Assembly (NCBI RefSeq): GCF_964048965.1
Contig: NZ_OZ040189.1
Coordinates: forward strand, 868,001 to 932,000
Source of the DNA: Tenacibaculum sp. 190130A14a
GTDB lineage: Bacteria > Bacteroidota > Bacteroidia > Flavobacteriales > Flavobacteriaceae
DNA: 64,000 nt
Direction: 5' to 3'
A program made the translations under genes and the position numbers. Below, one piece after another: positions 40,772 through 50,645 of the stretch (position 1 is the stretch's first letter; each line of letters starts with the position of its first letter). Under the pieces are notes generated by a model. It ran no database searches. It saw nothing but the letters and a program-made list of their open reading frames with translations, and was not told the DNA's origin.

Positions 40772-43471
40772 ATGAAAACAAAAATATTTATAGTCATATT
40801 TATGGCTGTATGGGGAATTAATGCACAAATTTCGGTAACCGGGATTGTAAAAGACAGTATTGGTTCTCCTTTAGAAATGGCCAATGTAATTGCTATCAAT
40901 ACAGATACAAAAAAGCTTGACTCTTATGGGTTTACAGATGCTAAAGGTAGGTATAAACTTAATTTGAAAAGAAATTCAAGTTATAATGTAAAGGTGAGCT
41001 ACATTGGTATGAAGACTGCTAGTTTGTCCTTACAAACGAACGAGTCCGATATTAAAAAGGATATAGAGCTTTCTTCTGATGAATCGTTGGATGAAGTAAA
41101 TATTACTTATAAAATGCCAGTACAAGTTAAGGGAGATACCATTGTCTATGATGCAGACAGTTTTAAAAGTGGAACAGAAAAGAAATTAGGAGACGTTCTA
41201 AAAAAGTTACCTGGTGTAGAAGTTAATGATGATGGAGAAATTGAGGTAGAAGGGAAGACAGTGAAAAAAGTTATGGTGGAAGGAAAGGACTTTTTTGACG
41301 GAGACTCTAAGCTGGCTACAAAAAATATTCCCGCCAATGCAATAGACAAGGTTGAGGTATTAAAAAATCATAGCGAAGTACAGCAATTAAGTAGAGTTAC
41401 AGATAACGAAGATAATGTTGTCATTAATTTAAAATTGAAAGAAGGTAAGAAACGTTTTTGGTTTGGAGAAGTCTCAGCAGGAGTTGGTCCTGACGAACGT
41501 TATATAACACATCCTAAACTCTTTTATTATAGCCCGAAGTTTAGTTTAAATGTTATTTCTGATTTTAACAATATTGGAGATATTCCATTTACCTGGAGAG
41601 ATTACTTTAAGTTTACTGGCGGATTTAGAGGTATAGGAGATGGTGGAACTTCTCTTAACTTATCAAATGATTTAGGATTTTTGTTAATGAGAAATAATAG
41701 AGCCAAAGCAGTTGATTCTAAGTTTGGAGCTGTTAACTTTAGTTATTCACCGAAGAAAACTTTAGATTTTAGTGGTTTTGGAATTTATTCTGGAATGAAA
41801 ACTACGATTGAAGAGAATAGTGTTCGAAATTATATAAACCAAGATTTAATTGAGACAACAAATAACAACACTTTTCAGCAAAATGATTTAGGGTTGGTAA
41901 AGTTGAGTACGAGCTACAAGCCAAATACCAATAATCAATTAGATTATGATGCATTTATAAAAGTTTCAAAATTGTCTGAGAACCAGAATTTAATTTCTAA
42001 CAGGTTGGCGAATGGAACAGAGACTTCAGTTCCAATTAATGAGTTAAATCAACAAACGCCTTTTTCTATAAATCAAAACCTGAACTACTATTATACTTTA
42101 AATGAGAATCATATTTTTTCTTTTGAAGGACAACATTTATGGCAGGATGAAGATCCGTTTTATAATACACAACTAGATCAGTTATCTGGAGCAATTGTAA
42201 ATCCACTTTCATTAAGTTTAACAGGGCCATATAACTTAAATCAAAACGAACGAGTTAAAACGAATAAGTTAGATGCTAAGGTTGATTATTTTTATGTGTT
42301 AAATTCAAAAAGTAATTTAAACGCAACTTTTGGAACTACTTTAAGTACACAACAATTTAAATCTAGTATTTATGAGATTTTGTCAGATTCATCAAGAAGA
42401 GAATTGGATGATCAAACAGCAAAAAATGATGTAGAATATTCCTTTAGTGATTTTTATTCTGGATTGCATTACAAATTTGTTTCTGGAATTTTTACATTTA
42501 ATCAAGGAGCAACATTGCACACCTATTCAGCCAAGAACACGCAGTTAGGAACTGAAGTTGATAATAGTTTTACAAAATTGTTACCTGATGCATACATTAA
42601 AGTAAATCTTAAAAAGTCAGAAACTTTACGATTAAGTTATAGAATGCAGGTAAGTTTTACAGATGTAACCAGATTAGCAGAAGGATTTGTTTTAAACAAT
42701 TACAATAGTTTGTATTCTGGAAATAGAGATTTAGAAAATGCACTTTCTCATAATTTTAGTTTAAGATACTCTAATTTTAACATGTTTAACTACACCAATA
42801 TTTTTGGTAGTATTACTTATAACAAAAGAATTGATGGAATAAAAGGAAGTTCTATACAAGACGGTATTGATAGAGTTTCTTCTTCAATTAATTCTGCTTT
42901 TCCAGATGAAACCATTGCAGCAAACGGAAGGTTTGAAAAAAGCTTTCGAAAGTTTAAGGTAAGTGTAGGAGGGAATGTGTCTTATTCTAAATCGAATAAT
43001 ATATTTATAAATCCTCAAACTTCAATTGCAGAAAACAGGGTGTCTAAGAGTTTTAATCAATCCTATAGAACTAAATTTAGTACCAATTTTAGAGAAGCAC
43101 CTAATTTTGATATTGGTTATAATTTCTCTATTAATAATTACGATCAAGGTAATTCTAATAATACATTTACTACGCACAGTCCTTATGTTAATTTTGACGC
43201 TTTCTTTTTAAAGAGTTTTGTATTTAACTCGCGTTACACCTATAACAATTATAGAAGCCAAGAAAGAACAATCAATAATTATAGTTTTTGGGATGCTGAT
43301 ATAACTTATCAAAAGAAAGGTAGTTCATGGGAGTATAAAATTGGAATTACGAATATTTTAAATACTACATCTTTAAACCAAGATAATACGGTAGAGAATG
43401 TATTTAATAGTACTTCTTCTTATATAGTACAACCGAGATACGCTGTGTTAAGTGTAAAATATAATTTGTAA
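40772..43471 (+). CDS. TonB-dependent-receptor-like outer membrane barrel with carboxypeptidase-regulatory domain
   Basis: The 899-residue protein has a signal peptide (MKTKIFIVIFMAVWGINAQ). A CarboxypepD_reg-like domain follows (ISVTGIVKDSIGSPLEMANV..YKVKVSYIGMKTASL). Next is a plug-like region (GDTIVYDADSFKSGTEKKLGDVLKKLPGVEVNDDGEIEVEGK..KVMVEGKDFFDGD). The rest is a C-terminal beta barrel ending in an aromatic strand (RYAVLSVKYNL). It matches the outer membrane beta-barrel proteins that accompany GLPGLI proteins. No SusD partner is present, so it is not a classical polysaccharide utilisation pair. A ligand cannot be assigned. It ends the operon at a strong convergent terminator. Confidence 0.88.
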   Translation: MKTKIFIVIFMAVWGINAQISVTGIVKDSIGSPLEMANVIAINTDTKKLDSYGFTDAKGRYKLNLKRNSSYNVKVSYIGMKTASLSLQTNESDIKKDIELSSDESLDEVNITYKMPVQVKGDTIVYDADSFKSGTEKKLGDVLKKLPGVEVNDDGEIEVEGKTVKKVMVEGKDFFDGDSKLATKNIPANAIDKVEVLKNHSEVQQLSRVTDNEDNVVINLKLKEGKKRFWFGEVSAGVGPDERYITHPKLFYYSPKFSLNVISDFNNIGDIPFTWRDYFKFTGGFRGIGDGGTSLNLSNDLGFLLMRNNRAKAVDSKFGAVNFSYSPKKTLDFSGFGIYSGMKTTIEENSVRNYINQDLIETTNNNTFQQNDLGLVKLSTSYKPNTNNQLDYDAFIKVSKLSENQNLISNRLANGTETSVPINELNQQTPFSINQNLNYYYTLNENHIFSFEGQHLWQDEDPFYNTQLDQLSGAIVNPLSLSLTGPYNLNQNERVKTNKLDAKVDYFYVLNSKSNLNATFGTTLSTQQFKSSIYEILSDSSRRELDDQTAKNDVEYSFSDFYSGLHYKFVSGIFTFNQGATLHTYSAKNTQLGTEVDNSFTKLLPDAYIKVNLKKSETLRLSYRMQVSFTDVTRLAEGFVLNNYNSLYSGNRDLENALSHNFSLRYSNFNMFNYTNIFGSITYNKRIDGIKGSSIQDGIDRVSSSINSAFPDETIAANGRFEKSFRKFKVSVGGNVSYSKSNNIFINPQTSIAENRVSKSFNQSYRTKFSTNFREAPNFDIGYNFSINNYDQGNSNNTFTTHSPYVNFDAFFLKSFVFNSRYTYNNYRSQERTINNYSFWDADITYQKKGSSWEYKIGITNILNTTSLNQDNTVENVFNSTSSYIVQPRYAVLSVKYNL

Positions 43472-43502
43472 TTAATTGTTTTTGAATATTATTTTTAAAA
43501 AC

Positions 43503-43534
43503 AAAAAAGCGAACCAAATTTGGTTCGCTTTTTT
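43503..43534. terminator. Bidirectional terminator, perfect 32-bp palindrome
   Basis: AAAAAAGCGAACCAAA and TTTGGTTCGCTTTTTT abut with no spacer. It separates the convergent barrel and metalloprotease genes and works on both strands. Confidence 0.92.
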
Positions 43535-43552
43535 TATGTATTTGATTAAATA

Positions 43553-46500
43553 CTATTTTACAAGAACTTTTCTAGTCGTTGTAACACCAGCGTTTTCTAT
43601 TTGTAATAAATATAGTCCGCTACTAGCATTTAATTCGATCTCTTGAGAGAATAAGCTAGAGTTAGATGACATACTTTGTGTTGATACCAATCTACCTTGG
43701 AAATCAAATAATCTAAAGGTTGTCATATCTTTATCTTTAAGTCTAAAGTCTACTGTTACTTTTCCATTTGAAGGAATAGGGTAAACTTTTAAATCATTAA
43801 ACAATGTTGTAGTAGTAGCAAATCCTTCTTCTACAGTAATTGTATAATCTTCTACCTCTCCATCAAAATCTAACTCACAAGAGCTTGGTGCTCCATCTGT
43901 AGCAGATTTAGTAGAAACTCTCATGGTGGTATTACCTAAAGCTGCACTTTCAGGAACTGTAATTGTCAATGTTTCAGCATTACCTGTACCTAAAGTATAT
44001 GTTTCATCAGCATCGAATAAACAGTTTTGGTTCCAGTCGATCCAAACAGTAGTTCCAATAGTTTTACCGTCATTGTTTAAGTTTACGGTTACATCATGCT
44101 GGTCGCTTCTAGCTACAGCAGTAGTTACTGCTGTATAATCAGAATAACCATTTGTTTTGGTAGATGCATTGTCTATAGTGTTAAACTTCACATTTGTAAT
44201 ACTAATCTGAGAATCATTATTACCAGTTGACTTACAAGTGTTATCATTAACACTTAAAACTACGTCGATAGATTTCGTGATTGATGCAGAAGTACCTGTT
44301 ACTTTGATAGTATAATCACCGTTTGCAACACCACCTAAATTTCCAAGAGTTAACGTAAATGTTCCGTCGACACTAATAGAAGTAGGGCTAAAAGTTGCAG
44401 TTGCATTTGTAGGAACGTCAGTAGCTGTAAGCGTTACATTTTCACCAAAGCTATTGAATGTTTTGTAAGCAAATGTATAAGCAAACTCGGTAGTTGCTTG
44501 GTTACAAACAGATCCACTTCCAGTTTGGTTTGTTAATGTGAAGTCTTGTGTTAAAGTAATTGTATAATCTTCAACCTCACCATCAAAATCATAATCACAA
44601 GAGCTTAAAGCACCTGCACTACTATTTTTAGTAGCAATTCTTAATGTTGTTGAACCTAAAACAGCATCAGCAGGAACAGTAATTTCTAAACCACTGTTAC
44701 TTGTAGCTCCAGTACTATTTGTAATACTTCCTAAATCATATGATTCATTTGCATCAAACATACAGTTTTGGTTCCAGTCAATCCATGCATACGTGTTAGC
44801 AGTGTTGTTGCCATCAGAATTTACTTGAACATCTAAAGCATATTTTTCACCTTGAATTACTTCCGTACTCATTGATTTGTAATCAGAATAACCTGTCGTT
44901 TTTGTAGAAGCATTGTCTATTGTATTAAACTTCACATTTGTTACGCTAATTTGAGAATCAATATTTCCTATTGATTTACAAATATTGTCGTTGATGCTTA
45001 AGAATAAATCAATCGATTTTGTAATTGATGTTGAAGTACCAGTCAATTTAAGTGTATAATCACCAACAGCAACATTATCTAAGCTACCAACAGTTACAGT
45101 AAATGAACCATCAGCATTTAAAGAAGTAGAACTCAAAGCAGTGGTAGCATTTGTAGGTACATCACTCATGGTAAATGTAACGTTCTCGCCAAAGCTATTA
45201 ATAGTTTTGTAATCTATTGTATATACAAACTCTGTAGTGGCTTGGTTACATAAAGAACCATTTCCAGTTTGGTTTGTAAGTGTGAAATCTTGAGTTAATG
45301 TAATTGTATAATCTTCAACTTCTCCATCAAAATTTAATTCACAAGAATTAAGATCACCATCAGTACTATTTTTCGTAGAAATTCTCATTGTTGTAGAACC
45401 AAAGGCTGCATCGTTTGGTACAGTAATTTCTAAACCACTTAGGCTTGTTGCAGTATTATCATTAGTAACAGTTCCTAAGTTGTATACTTCGTTAGCATCA
45501 AATGTACAGTTCTGATTCCAGTCAATCCAAGCATACGTATTTGCCGTATTATTTCCATCAGAATTAACTTGTACTTCTAAAGCATACTTTTCTCCTTTAA
45601 TAACCTCTGTATTCATGGCTTTATAATCTGAATATCCAGTGGTTTTAGTCGAAGTATTATTTATGGTGTTGAATTTAACATTTGTAACACTTATTTGAGA
45701 ATCTGTGTTTCCAGTAGACTTACATAAGCTATTGTTAACATTAAACGCAATATTTACTTCCTTGGTAAGTGAAGGAGAAGTTGCAGTAACCTTTACAGTA
45801 TAATCTCCAACAGTAGCACTATTTAAATTAGAAAGTGTTAAATCTACAGTTCCATCGCTATTAATAGTTGTTGAAGAGAAAGCTGCAGTTGCTCCTGTAG
45901 GAACTCCACTAACAGATAAGTTTACTGTTTCATTAAATCCGTTTAAAGCTTTATAATCTAACTTAAATACTTGTTCATTTACAGCTGTATTACAAATAGA
46001 TAAATCTCCAGTTGTGTTAGCTAAAGTAAAGTCAGGTGTTGGAGGAGGGTCAATCACTAAAGTATAATCTTCTGTTTCTCCCCATTCCCATTTGTGATCA
46101 GCATCACATGGTCCTTCTCCATATCCGTTTGAAGGATCAGCGTACTCAATAATAACACGCATTCTAGTTTCTCCTAAAACAGCATCATTAGGAACTGCAA
46201 TAGTTAAAGTAGCCGTATCTACATCTGCTGTCTTAACACCTAAGTCATAACGCTCAGTATTTACGTCGAATTTATAATCTTTGTTCCAGTCAATAAAAAT
46301 ATAACAGTGATCTTGGTATCCACCAGTGTTAAAAGTAACACTTGCTAAGTAAGATTGCGATTTAACCACATTTGTTGAAATTGAGGTAAAATCTTGATAG
46401 CCGTCTGTAGTATCATTACCAGAATTATTATTTATCGTATTGAAAGTTACATTAGTAATATGTTCTGTTCCTCCAGATTCGTCAGTAAATGTAGATGAAC

Positions 46501-49069
46501 AATATGAAGGTGTTTCTGTAGTAAAGCTGAAGGCACCAGAAAAAGTTCCTTCTCCACAATCGTTTTTAGGTTTTACTCTCCAGTAATATTTCGTTACTCC
46601 TAACAAAGATGTAGAAGAAGTAAAAGAGTTTGTTGTCGCAGTTTCTTCAAATACAGTAGTTGCAAATGTATTGTCAGTTGATACTTGTATTACGTATGAA
46701 GTAGCATTCGATTCTGCTTGCCATTCAAAAGTAGGAGTAATACTCACATCTGTAGCATCATTTGCTGGTGTTGATAATGTAACTGCAGAAAAACTACTAC
46801 CAGCTACTTTTAGTAAAGCTTCAGTTTTTTGTGTAACTGATGTCGACGCGGCAGTAAGTTCAATAGTATAGTCTTGCTGAGTAGCTCCATCTAAATTACT
46901 AACAGTCATAGTTACATTACCATCTGCATTTATAGTAGTTGGACTGAAAGTAACTGTAGCTCCAGCAGGTGCTCCTGTTGCAGATAAAGTAGCAGTTTCA
47001 GCAAATCCGTTTACAAAGTTGAAATTTAAATCGTACGTTACTGTATTACCTCCTGAGTTACAAACTACTTGTTTATTAGTATTGTTTGTAAAAATAAAAG
47101 TAGGAGTAGTTGAATTGATAGTGAAGTTTGTAGAGTTTACATTATAGAAAACGTTATCTGCAGCCTCAACTAATATTCTTGCAGTAGTAGTTGCATTGTC
47201 AGGGATAACAATATTTTCTGTACCATCATTATCTGTATTTGCTTTTAAAGTAATTGGGAAAGTTAATCCACCATCAACAGATAATTTAATGTTAACTTTC
47301 GCACAGTTAATAGGAGCTTGGTCAGAAGTCCCTTTGTTCCAAGTTACTGTTTGCGTTGAACCAGTGTCCCAAGAAACCGCTGAATTTGGTGCGGTTACTG
47401 TAAATGCATCAGCATCGGTAACATTAATTTTAACATCGTCTCTAGCAGTATTACCACCACCAGCAAAATTATCACGTACTGTTAATGCAAAATTTAATTC
47501 TCTTGCAACAGAAGGTAAAACTTCCCAAGTTGTAGAAGTGTTTCCTGCAATAACTGTTGATAAAGCAGGCATATATCTATCCGGAGTTGTTTTAGAAGGC
47601 AATGATCTAAACATTGGACCACCAGTATTTGTTGCTAATGGTGGCATCGTACCAATTTCATTGTCTATTTGTTCCCAATTGTATGTTAAGCTAGCTGTTC
47701 CGTCAGCATCAGTAGCAGTACCTCTTAATACAAAAGGAGTTGATTTAGGAATACTGTAATCGCTTCCTGCATTTGCTGTAGGAGCGTTATTACCACTATC
47801 TGCAGAAGTAGCACATGAACCAGTTCCAATTACATGGTTCCACATCTGTGCAATACTTACTGCATGGAAGTGATCGTCACTATTTGCTTGTACATTTGGA
47901 GCACAAATACCTGCATACCCCATAATTGTAGAAGCACTTCCAGGCTCAACAGCAGTAGCATCTGTACGATTACAACTGTTATTTTGAGTATGGGTAGCAC
48001 CAAATTGGTGTCCGATTTCATGCGAAACATAATCAATATCATATGGATCATTAATTGGTTGGTCTCTACCAGTTACACCACGTGCTTTTTGTCCTGTAAC
48101 ACAAACAACACCTAATCCAGCTAATCCACTTCCTTTAGTACTAAATATGTGTCCGATATCGTAATTGTCATTTCCAATTTCTCTATCAATAATTACCTGT
48201 ACTTCATTAATCATAGTACCAGCAGCACCATCAACATCCGTAATACCATCAGTTGTAGTATCTAAGAAAACAATTTTGTCGTTATCTCCAACAAGCTCCA
48301 TTCTTACACCTAAATCTTTCTCATAAACTCCGTTTATTCTTGTTAAAGATGTATTCATTGCAGATAAAACTGCTGCTTTCTTTTCATTGTCAGTAGTTGG
48401 AGCAGGAGTAGTTCTGTTAATGTGAAAATCTGAATATTCAGCACTACAAGCAATTGCAATTCTGTATGTTCTTAATTTACCGTCGTTAGCATTTCTAAAG
48501 CTATGAGAAGATTCTTGTTTAACTGCTTTTTTAGCAGAATCTTCAACTTGACATTCAAAATCAGTTTTGTTAGGGTTTAAATCACTCCTCTTATAAACAA
48601 TATATTCTTTCTTGTTTTTAGTATAAGGATCGATATAGATAGTACTTTCTGTAGCAGAGAAAATCATAGTATGAAGACCATCTGTTCCAAAACTAATTTT
48701 AGCAGTAGAAGATGGATCATCAATTCCTTGTGCAGAATATGATTTAATCATTGGGAATTTTCTTGCCAGTTCTGGGGCAAAATTTGGAGTTTCTTTTACA
48801 GAATACTTTTTCAATTCCCCTTTAGAATTTGGTAATTGTATAATATAACTACCTTTACTATGACTCGATGATTTAGCTAAATGATTTTTAAAAGCATCTA
48901 GTTCTAAAGTCATTATAGAATACTTATTGGGGAAGTTTTTTTTGTAAAGAACATCCTTGTTTTGGACAAAATCGTTTTTCGCGTCTTGTTTTTTCCAAAA
49001 ACTTTGAGAAAAACTACTAAATGTACACGAAAATACAAATAGAATTAAAAGTGTAAATTTTTTAATCAT
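43553..49069 (-). CDS. Giant secreted reprolysin-type metalloprotease with GEVED repeats and T9SS sorting domain
   Basis: The 1838-residue protein has a signal peptide (MIKKFTLLILFVFSCTFSSFSQ) and a propeptide-like region. The metzincin catalytic domain has the zinc motif HEIGHQFGATH (His350, Glu351, His354, His360), and a downstream MGYAGICAP gives the Met-turn. Then come a PKD/REJ-like domain (NAPTANAGSDYSI), an Ig-like region, a fibronectin III domain (STPANDATDVSITPTFEW) and four GEVED-type modules (G-E-V/T-E-D-Y-T ends). The last ~75 residues are a type IX sorting domain (LKVYPIPSNGKVTVDF..GLYLLQIENAGVTTTRKVLVK). It is exported by T9SS to the surface or medium and probably degrades host or environmental protein. 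Confidence 0.93.
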   Translation of the reverse strand: MIKKFTLLILFVFSCTFSSFSQSFWKKQDAKNDFVQNKDVLYKKNFPNKYSIMTLELDAFKNHLAKSSSHSKGSYIIQLPNSKGELKKYSVKETPNFAPELARKFPMIKSYSAQGIDDPSSTAKISFGTDGLHTMIFSATESTIYIDPYTKNKKEYIVYKRSDLNPNKTDFECQVEDSAKKAVKQESSHSFRNANDGKLRTYRIAIACSAEYSDFHINRTTPAPTTDNEKKAAVLSAMNTSLTRINGVYEKDLGVRMELVGDNDKIVFLDTTTDGITDVDGAAGTMINEVQVIIDREIGNDNYDIGHIFSTKGSGLAGLGVVCVTGQKARGVTGRDQPINDPYDIDYVSHEIGHQFGATHTQNNSCNRTDATAVEPGSASTIMGYAGICAPNVQANSDDHFHAVSIAQMWNHVIGTGSCATSADSGNNAPTANAGSDYSIPKSTPFVLRGTATDADGTASLTYNWEQIDNEIGTMPPLATNTGGPMFRSLPSKTTPDRYMPALSTVIAGNTSTTWEVLPSVARELNFALTVRDNFAGGGNTARDDVKINVTDADAFTVTAPNSAVSWDTGSTQTVTWNKGTSDQAPINCAKVNIKLSVDGGLTFPITLKANTDNDGTENIVIPDNATTTARILVEAADNVFYNVNSTNFTINSTTPTFIFTNNTNKQVVCNSGGNTVTYDLNFNFVNGFAETATLSATGAPAGATVTFSPTTINADGNVTMTVSNLDGATQQDYTIELTAASTSVTQKTEALLKVAGSSFSAVTLSTPANDATDVSITPTFEWQAESNATSYVIQVSTDNTFATTVFEETATTNSFTSSTSLLGVTKYYWRVKPKNDCGEGTFSGAFSFTTETPSYCSSTFTDESGGTEHITNVTFNTINNNSGNDTTDGYQDFTSISTNVVKSQSYLASVTFNTGGYQDHCYIFIDWNKDYKFDVNTERYDLGVKTADVDTATLTIAVPNDAVLGETRMRVIIEYADPSNGYGEGPCDADHKWEWGETEDYTLVIDPPPTPDFTLANTTGDLSICNTAVNEQVFKLDYKALNGFNETVNLSVSGVPTGATAAFSSTTINSDGTVDLTLSNLNSATVGDYTVKVTATSPSLTKEVNIAFNVNNSLCKSTGNTDSQISVTNVKFNTINNTSTKTTGYSDYKAMNTEVIKGEKYALEVQVNSDGNNTANTYAWIDWNQNCTFDANEVYNLGTVTNDNTATSLSGLEITVPNDAAFGSTTMRISTKNSTDGDLNSCELNFDGEVEDYTITLTQDFTLTNQTGNGSLCNQATTEFVYTIDYKTINSFGENVTFTMSDVPTNATTALSSTSLNADGSFTVTVGSLDNVAVGDYTLKLTGTSTSITKSIDLFLSINDNICKSIGNIDSQISVTNVKFNTIDNASTKTTGYSDYKSMSTEVIQGEKYALDVQVNSDGNNTANTYAWIDWNQNCMFDANESYDLGSITNSTGATSNSGLEITVPADAVLGSTTLRIATKNSSAGALSSCDYDFDGEVEDYTITLTQDFTLTNQTGSGSVCNQATTEFAYTFAYKTFNSFGENVTLTATDVPTNATATFSPTSISVDGTFTLTLGNLGGVANGDYTIKVTGTSASITKSIDVVLSVNDNTCKSTGNNDSQISITNVKFNTIDNASTKTNGYSDYTAVTTAVARSDQHDVTVNLNNDGKTIGTTVWIDWNQNCLFDADETYTLGTGNAETLTITVPESAALGNTTMRVSTKSATDGAPSSCELDFDGEVEDYTITVEEGFATTTTLFNDLKVYPIPSNGKVTVDFRLKDKDMTTFRLFDFQGRLVSTQSMSSNSSLFSQEIELNASSGLYLLQIENAGVTTTRKVLVK
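43810..45735 (-). repeat. Tandem ~744-bp repeats inside the metalloprotease gene
   Basis: Two full units and one partial unit with near-identical protein sequence start at about 45735, 44990 and 44245 (minus strand), a period of about 744 bases or 248 residues. Each contains CKS.GN.DSQIS.TNVKFNTI, WIDWNQNC.FDA and FDGEVEDYTIT, and the full units also carry an Ig-like part (FTLTNQTG, NSFGENVT). A more diverged earlier copy lies at about 46500-45740. Confidence 0.85.
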
Positions 49070-49119
49070 GTTTAGAATTTTGATTAGTATAGGGTAAACA
49101 GTTAAAAGCTATTTTTCCC

Positions 49120-49127
49120 TACCTTTG
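49120..49127 (+). promoter_or_regulatory. -7 promoter element of lipB
   Basis: TACCTTTG, exact to TAnnTTTG, 24 bases before the ATG at 49152. A frame-compatible TTG at 49125 overlaps this box and is not a credible start. The -33 is unclear. Confidence 0.55.
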
Positions 49128-49151
49128 GGGCTTATAATAGTGGATAAATTT

Positions 49152-49853
49152 ATGAATAAAAAAATAAGAATCAGTGATCTAGGACAAAAAGATTATAAAG
49201 AAACCTGGGATTATCAAACTGATTTGTTAGATAATATCATTCAATTAAAGAAAGAAAGAAGAAATGGGAATGGTGAAATTGTTACACCAAACCATTTTTT
49301 ATTTGTTGAGCATCCGCATGTGTATACCCTTGGAAAATCGGGTGATATGGAGAATTTACTGTTAAACGAAAAACAGTTAGAGGAAAAAGGAGCTACCTTT
49401 TATAAAATTAATAGAGGAGGGGATATTACTTATCATGGCCCAGGGCAAATTGTTGGATATCCAATTTTAGACTTGGAAAATTTTTTCACCGATATTCATA
49501 AATATTTAAGATTGTTGGAAGAAGCAATTATTCTAACGATTGGAGAATATGGTTTAAAAGGAGAGCGCAGTGAAGGAGAAACCGGTGTATGGTTGGATGT
49601 AGGTACACCATTTGCTCGTAAAATTTGCGCAATGGGGATTAGAGCTAGTCGTTGGGTTACAATGCATGGGTTTGCTTTAAATGTAAATGTTAATTTAGGA
49701 TATTTTGATAATATTATTCCTTGTGGAATTCGAGGGAAAGCTGTTACTTCGATGCATGCCGAACTAGGAAAAGAAATAAATGAAGAGGAGGTTAAAGGAA
49801 AAATATTGCATCATTTTAAAGAATTGTTCGCAGTTGAAGAATTTGTAGATTAG
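49152..49853 (+). CDS. lipB: Lipoyl(octanoyl) transferase
   Basis: From ATG 49152 the enzyme has 233 residues. It moves the octanoyl group from acyl carrier protein to lipoyl domains of 2-oxoacid dehydrogenases and GcvH. Family motifs are INRGGDITYHGPGQIVGYPILDL, KICAMGIRASRWVTMHGFALNVN with the catalytic Lys, and NIIPCGIRGKAVTSM with the catalytic Cys. The upstream in-frame extension overlaps the -7 box and is excluded. It is divergent from the metalloprotease and ends at a convergent terminator. Confidence 0.95.
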   Translation: MNKKIRISDLGQKDYKETWDYQTDLLDNIIQLKKERRNGNGEIVTPNHFLFVEHPHVYTLGKSGDMENLLLNEKQLEEKGATFYKINRGGDITYHGPGQIVGYPILDLENFFTDIHKYLRLLEEAIILTIGEYGLKGERSEGETGVWLDVGTPFARKICAMGIRASRWVTMHGFALNVNVNLGYFDNIIPCGIRGKAVTSMHAELGKEINEEEVKGKILHHFKELFAVEEFVD

Positions 49854-49860
49854 ATACAAA

Positions 49861-49890
49861 AAAAGAGGGTTCAAACTTGAACCCTCTTTT
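49861..49890. terminator. Bidirectional terminator between lipB and the YceI gene
   Basis: AAAAGAGGGTTCAA pairs with TTGAACCCTCTTTT around a two-base centre, with A- and T-runs outside. Confidence 0.92.
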
Positions 49891-49914
49891 TTTATAATTG
49901 GATAATTTTTAAAA

Positions 49915-50559
49915 TTACTTCTTAGCTTTAATTTCAAAAGACATTTCCATTAAGTCATTGATAAATTTATCTTTTAATGCAGCATCAATCTTTTTTGATT
50001 TGTAAGTTACACCAAATTCAGTTCTATCAATACTAAAAGTATCACTCTTTAAAGTAGCTTCTTCACCATTCTCTGTAATTGTTACAGGGAAAGTAATACT
50101 TTTAGTTACATCTCTTACAGTAAGATTTCCTGTTAAATGTAATTTACCATCTTTTTCTTCAGTACTAGCTACCACAAATTTCGCAGTTGGGAACTTAGCA
50201 ACATCAAAGAAGTCAGCAGATTTTAAGTGTCCTTCTAAATCTTCTTTACCTTTACCAGCTTCTAAATCTGTACAAGAAATAGAGTTCATATCAATAGTAA
50301 ACTCACCCGCTTTTAAAGTTCCATTTTCAATATCGAAAACACCGCTTTGTAAAGAAACTACTCCATTATGAGATCCAGTTGGCTTATTTCCTTTCCAAGC
50401 TACAGCTGATTCGCTTACGTTTGCTTTATATGAGTTGATAACGTTTTCTACTTTTTTAACTTCTTTTACTTCTTCTCCAGTTTCTGCCTTATTTTTTTCA
50501 GTCTTACAAGAAACCGCAGTTAATGCTAAGAAAGCGATTGCTAAAATTGATTGTTTCAT
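49915..50559 (-). CDS. YceI family lipoprotein
   Basis: This 214-residue lipoprotein (MKQSILAIAFLALTAVSC, Cys18) has a Lys/Glu-rich linker and then the YceI lipocalin-like beta barrel: SAVAWKGNKPTGSHNGVVSLQSG, then GHLKSADFFDVAKFPTAKFV and TGNLTVRDVTKSITFPV. YceI proteins bind polyisoprenoid or similar amphiphilic lipids in the periplasm. It has its own promoter-like box (TATATTTG at 50588-50595) and shares a terminator with lipB. Confidence 0.92.
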   Translation of the reverse strand: MKQSILAIAFLALTAVSCKTEKNKAETGEEVKEVKKVENVINSYKANVSESAVAWKGNKPTGSHNGVVSLQSGVFDIENGTLKAGEFTIDMNSISCTDLEAGKGKEDLEGHLKSADFFDVAKFPTAKFVVASTEEKDGKLHLTGNLTVRDVTKSITFPVTITENGEEATLKSDTFSIDRTEFGVTYKSKKIDAALKDKFINDLMEMSFEIKAKK

Positions 50560-50587
50560 TTTTTCAGTTTTTAATAATTATTTGGAA

Positions 50588-50595
50588 CAAATATA
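50588..50595 (-). promoter_or_regulatory. -7 promoter element of the YceI gene
   Basis: TATATTTG on the minus strand, exact to TAnnTTTG, 28 bases before the ATG. No TTTG at the -33 distance. Confidence 0.45.
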
Positions 50596-50645
50596 AATAA
50601 AATTATTTTCCTTGGAAGTTATTTTAAACAAACCTTAACGATTTC

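Noticed and set aside
45700..46500. CRISPR-like or satellite repeat in the protease gene
   Set aside because: The repeats are in frame, ~744 bases long and encode GEVED/Ig-like protein modules.
47196..47759. 187-codon plus-strand ORF inside the metalloprotease gene
   Set aside because: It is antisense to conserved protease domains; its composition mirrors the codon pattern of the gene on the other strand and it has no recognisable domain or start context.
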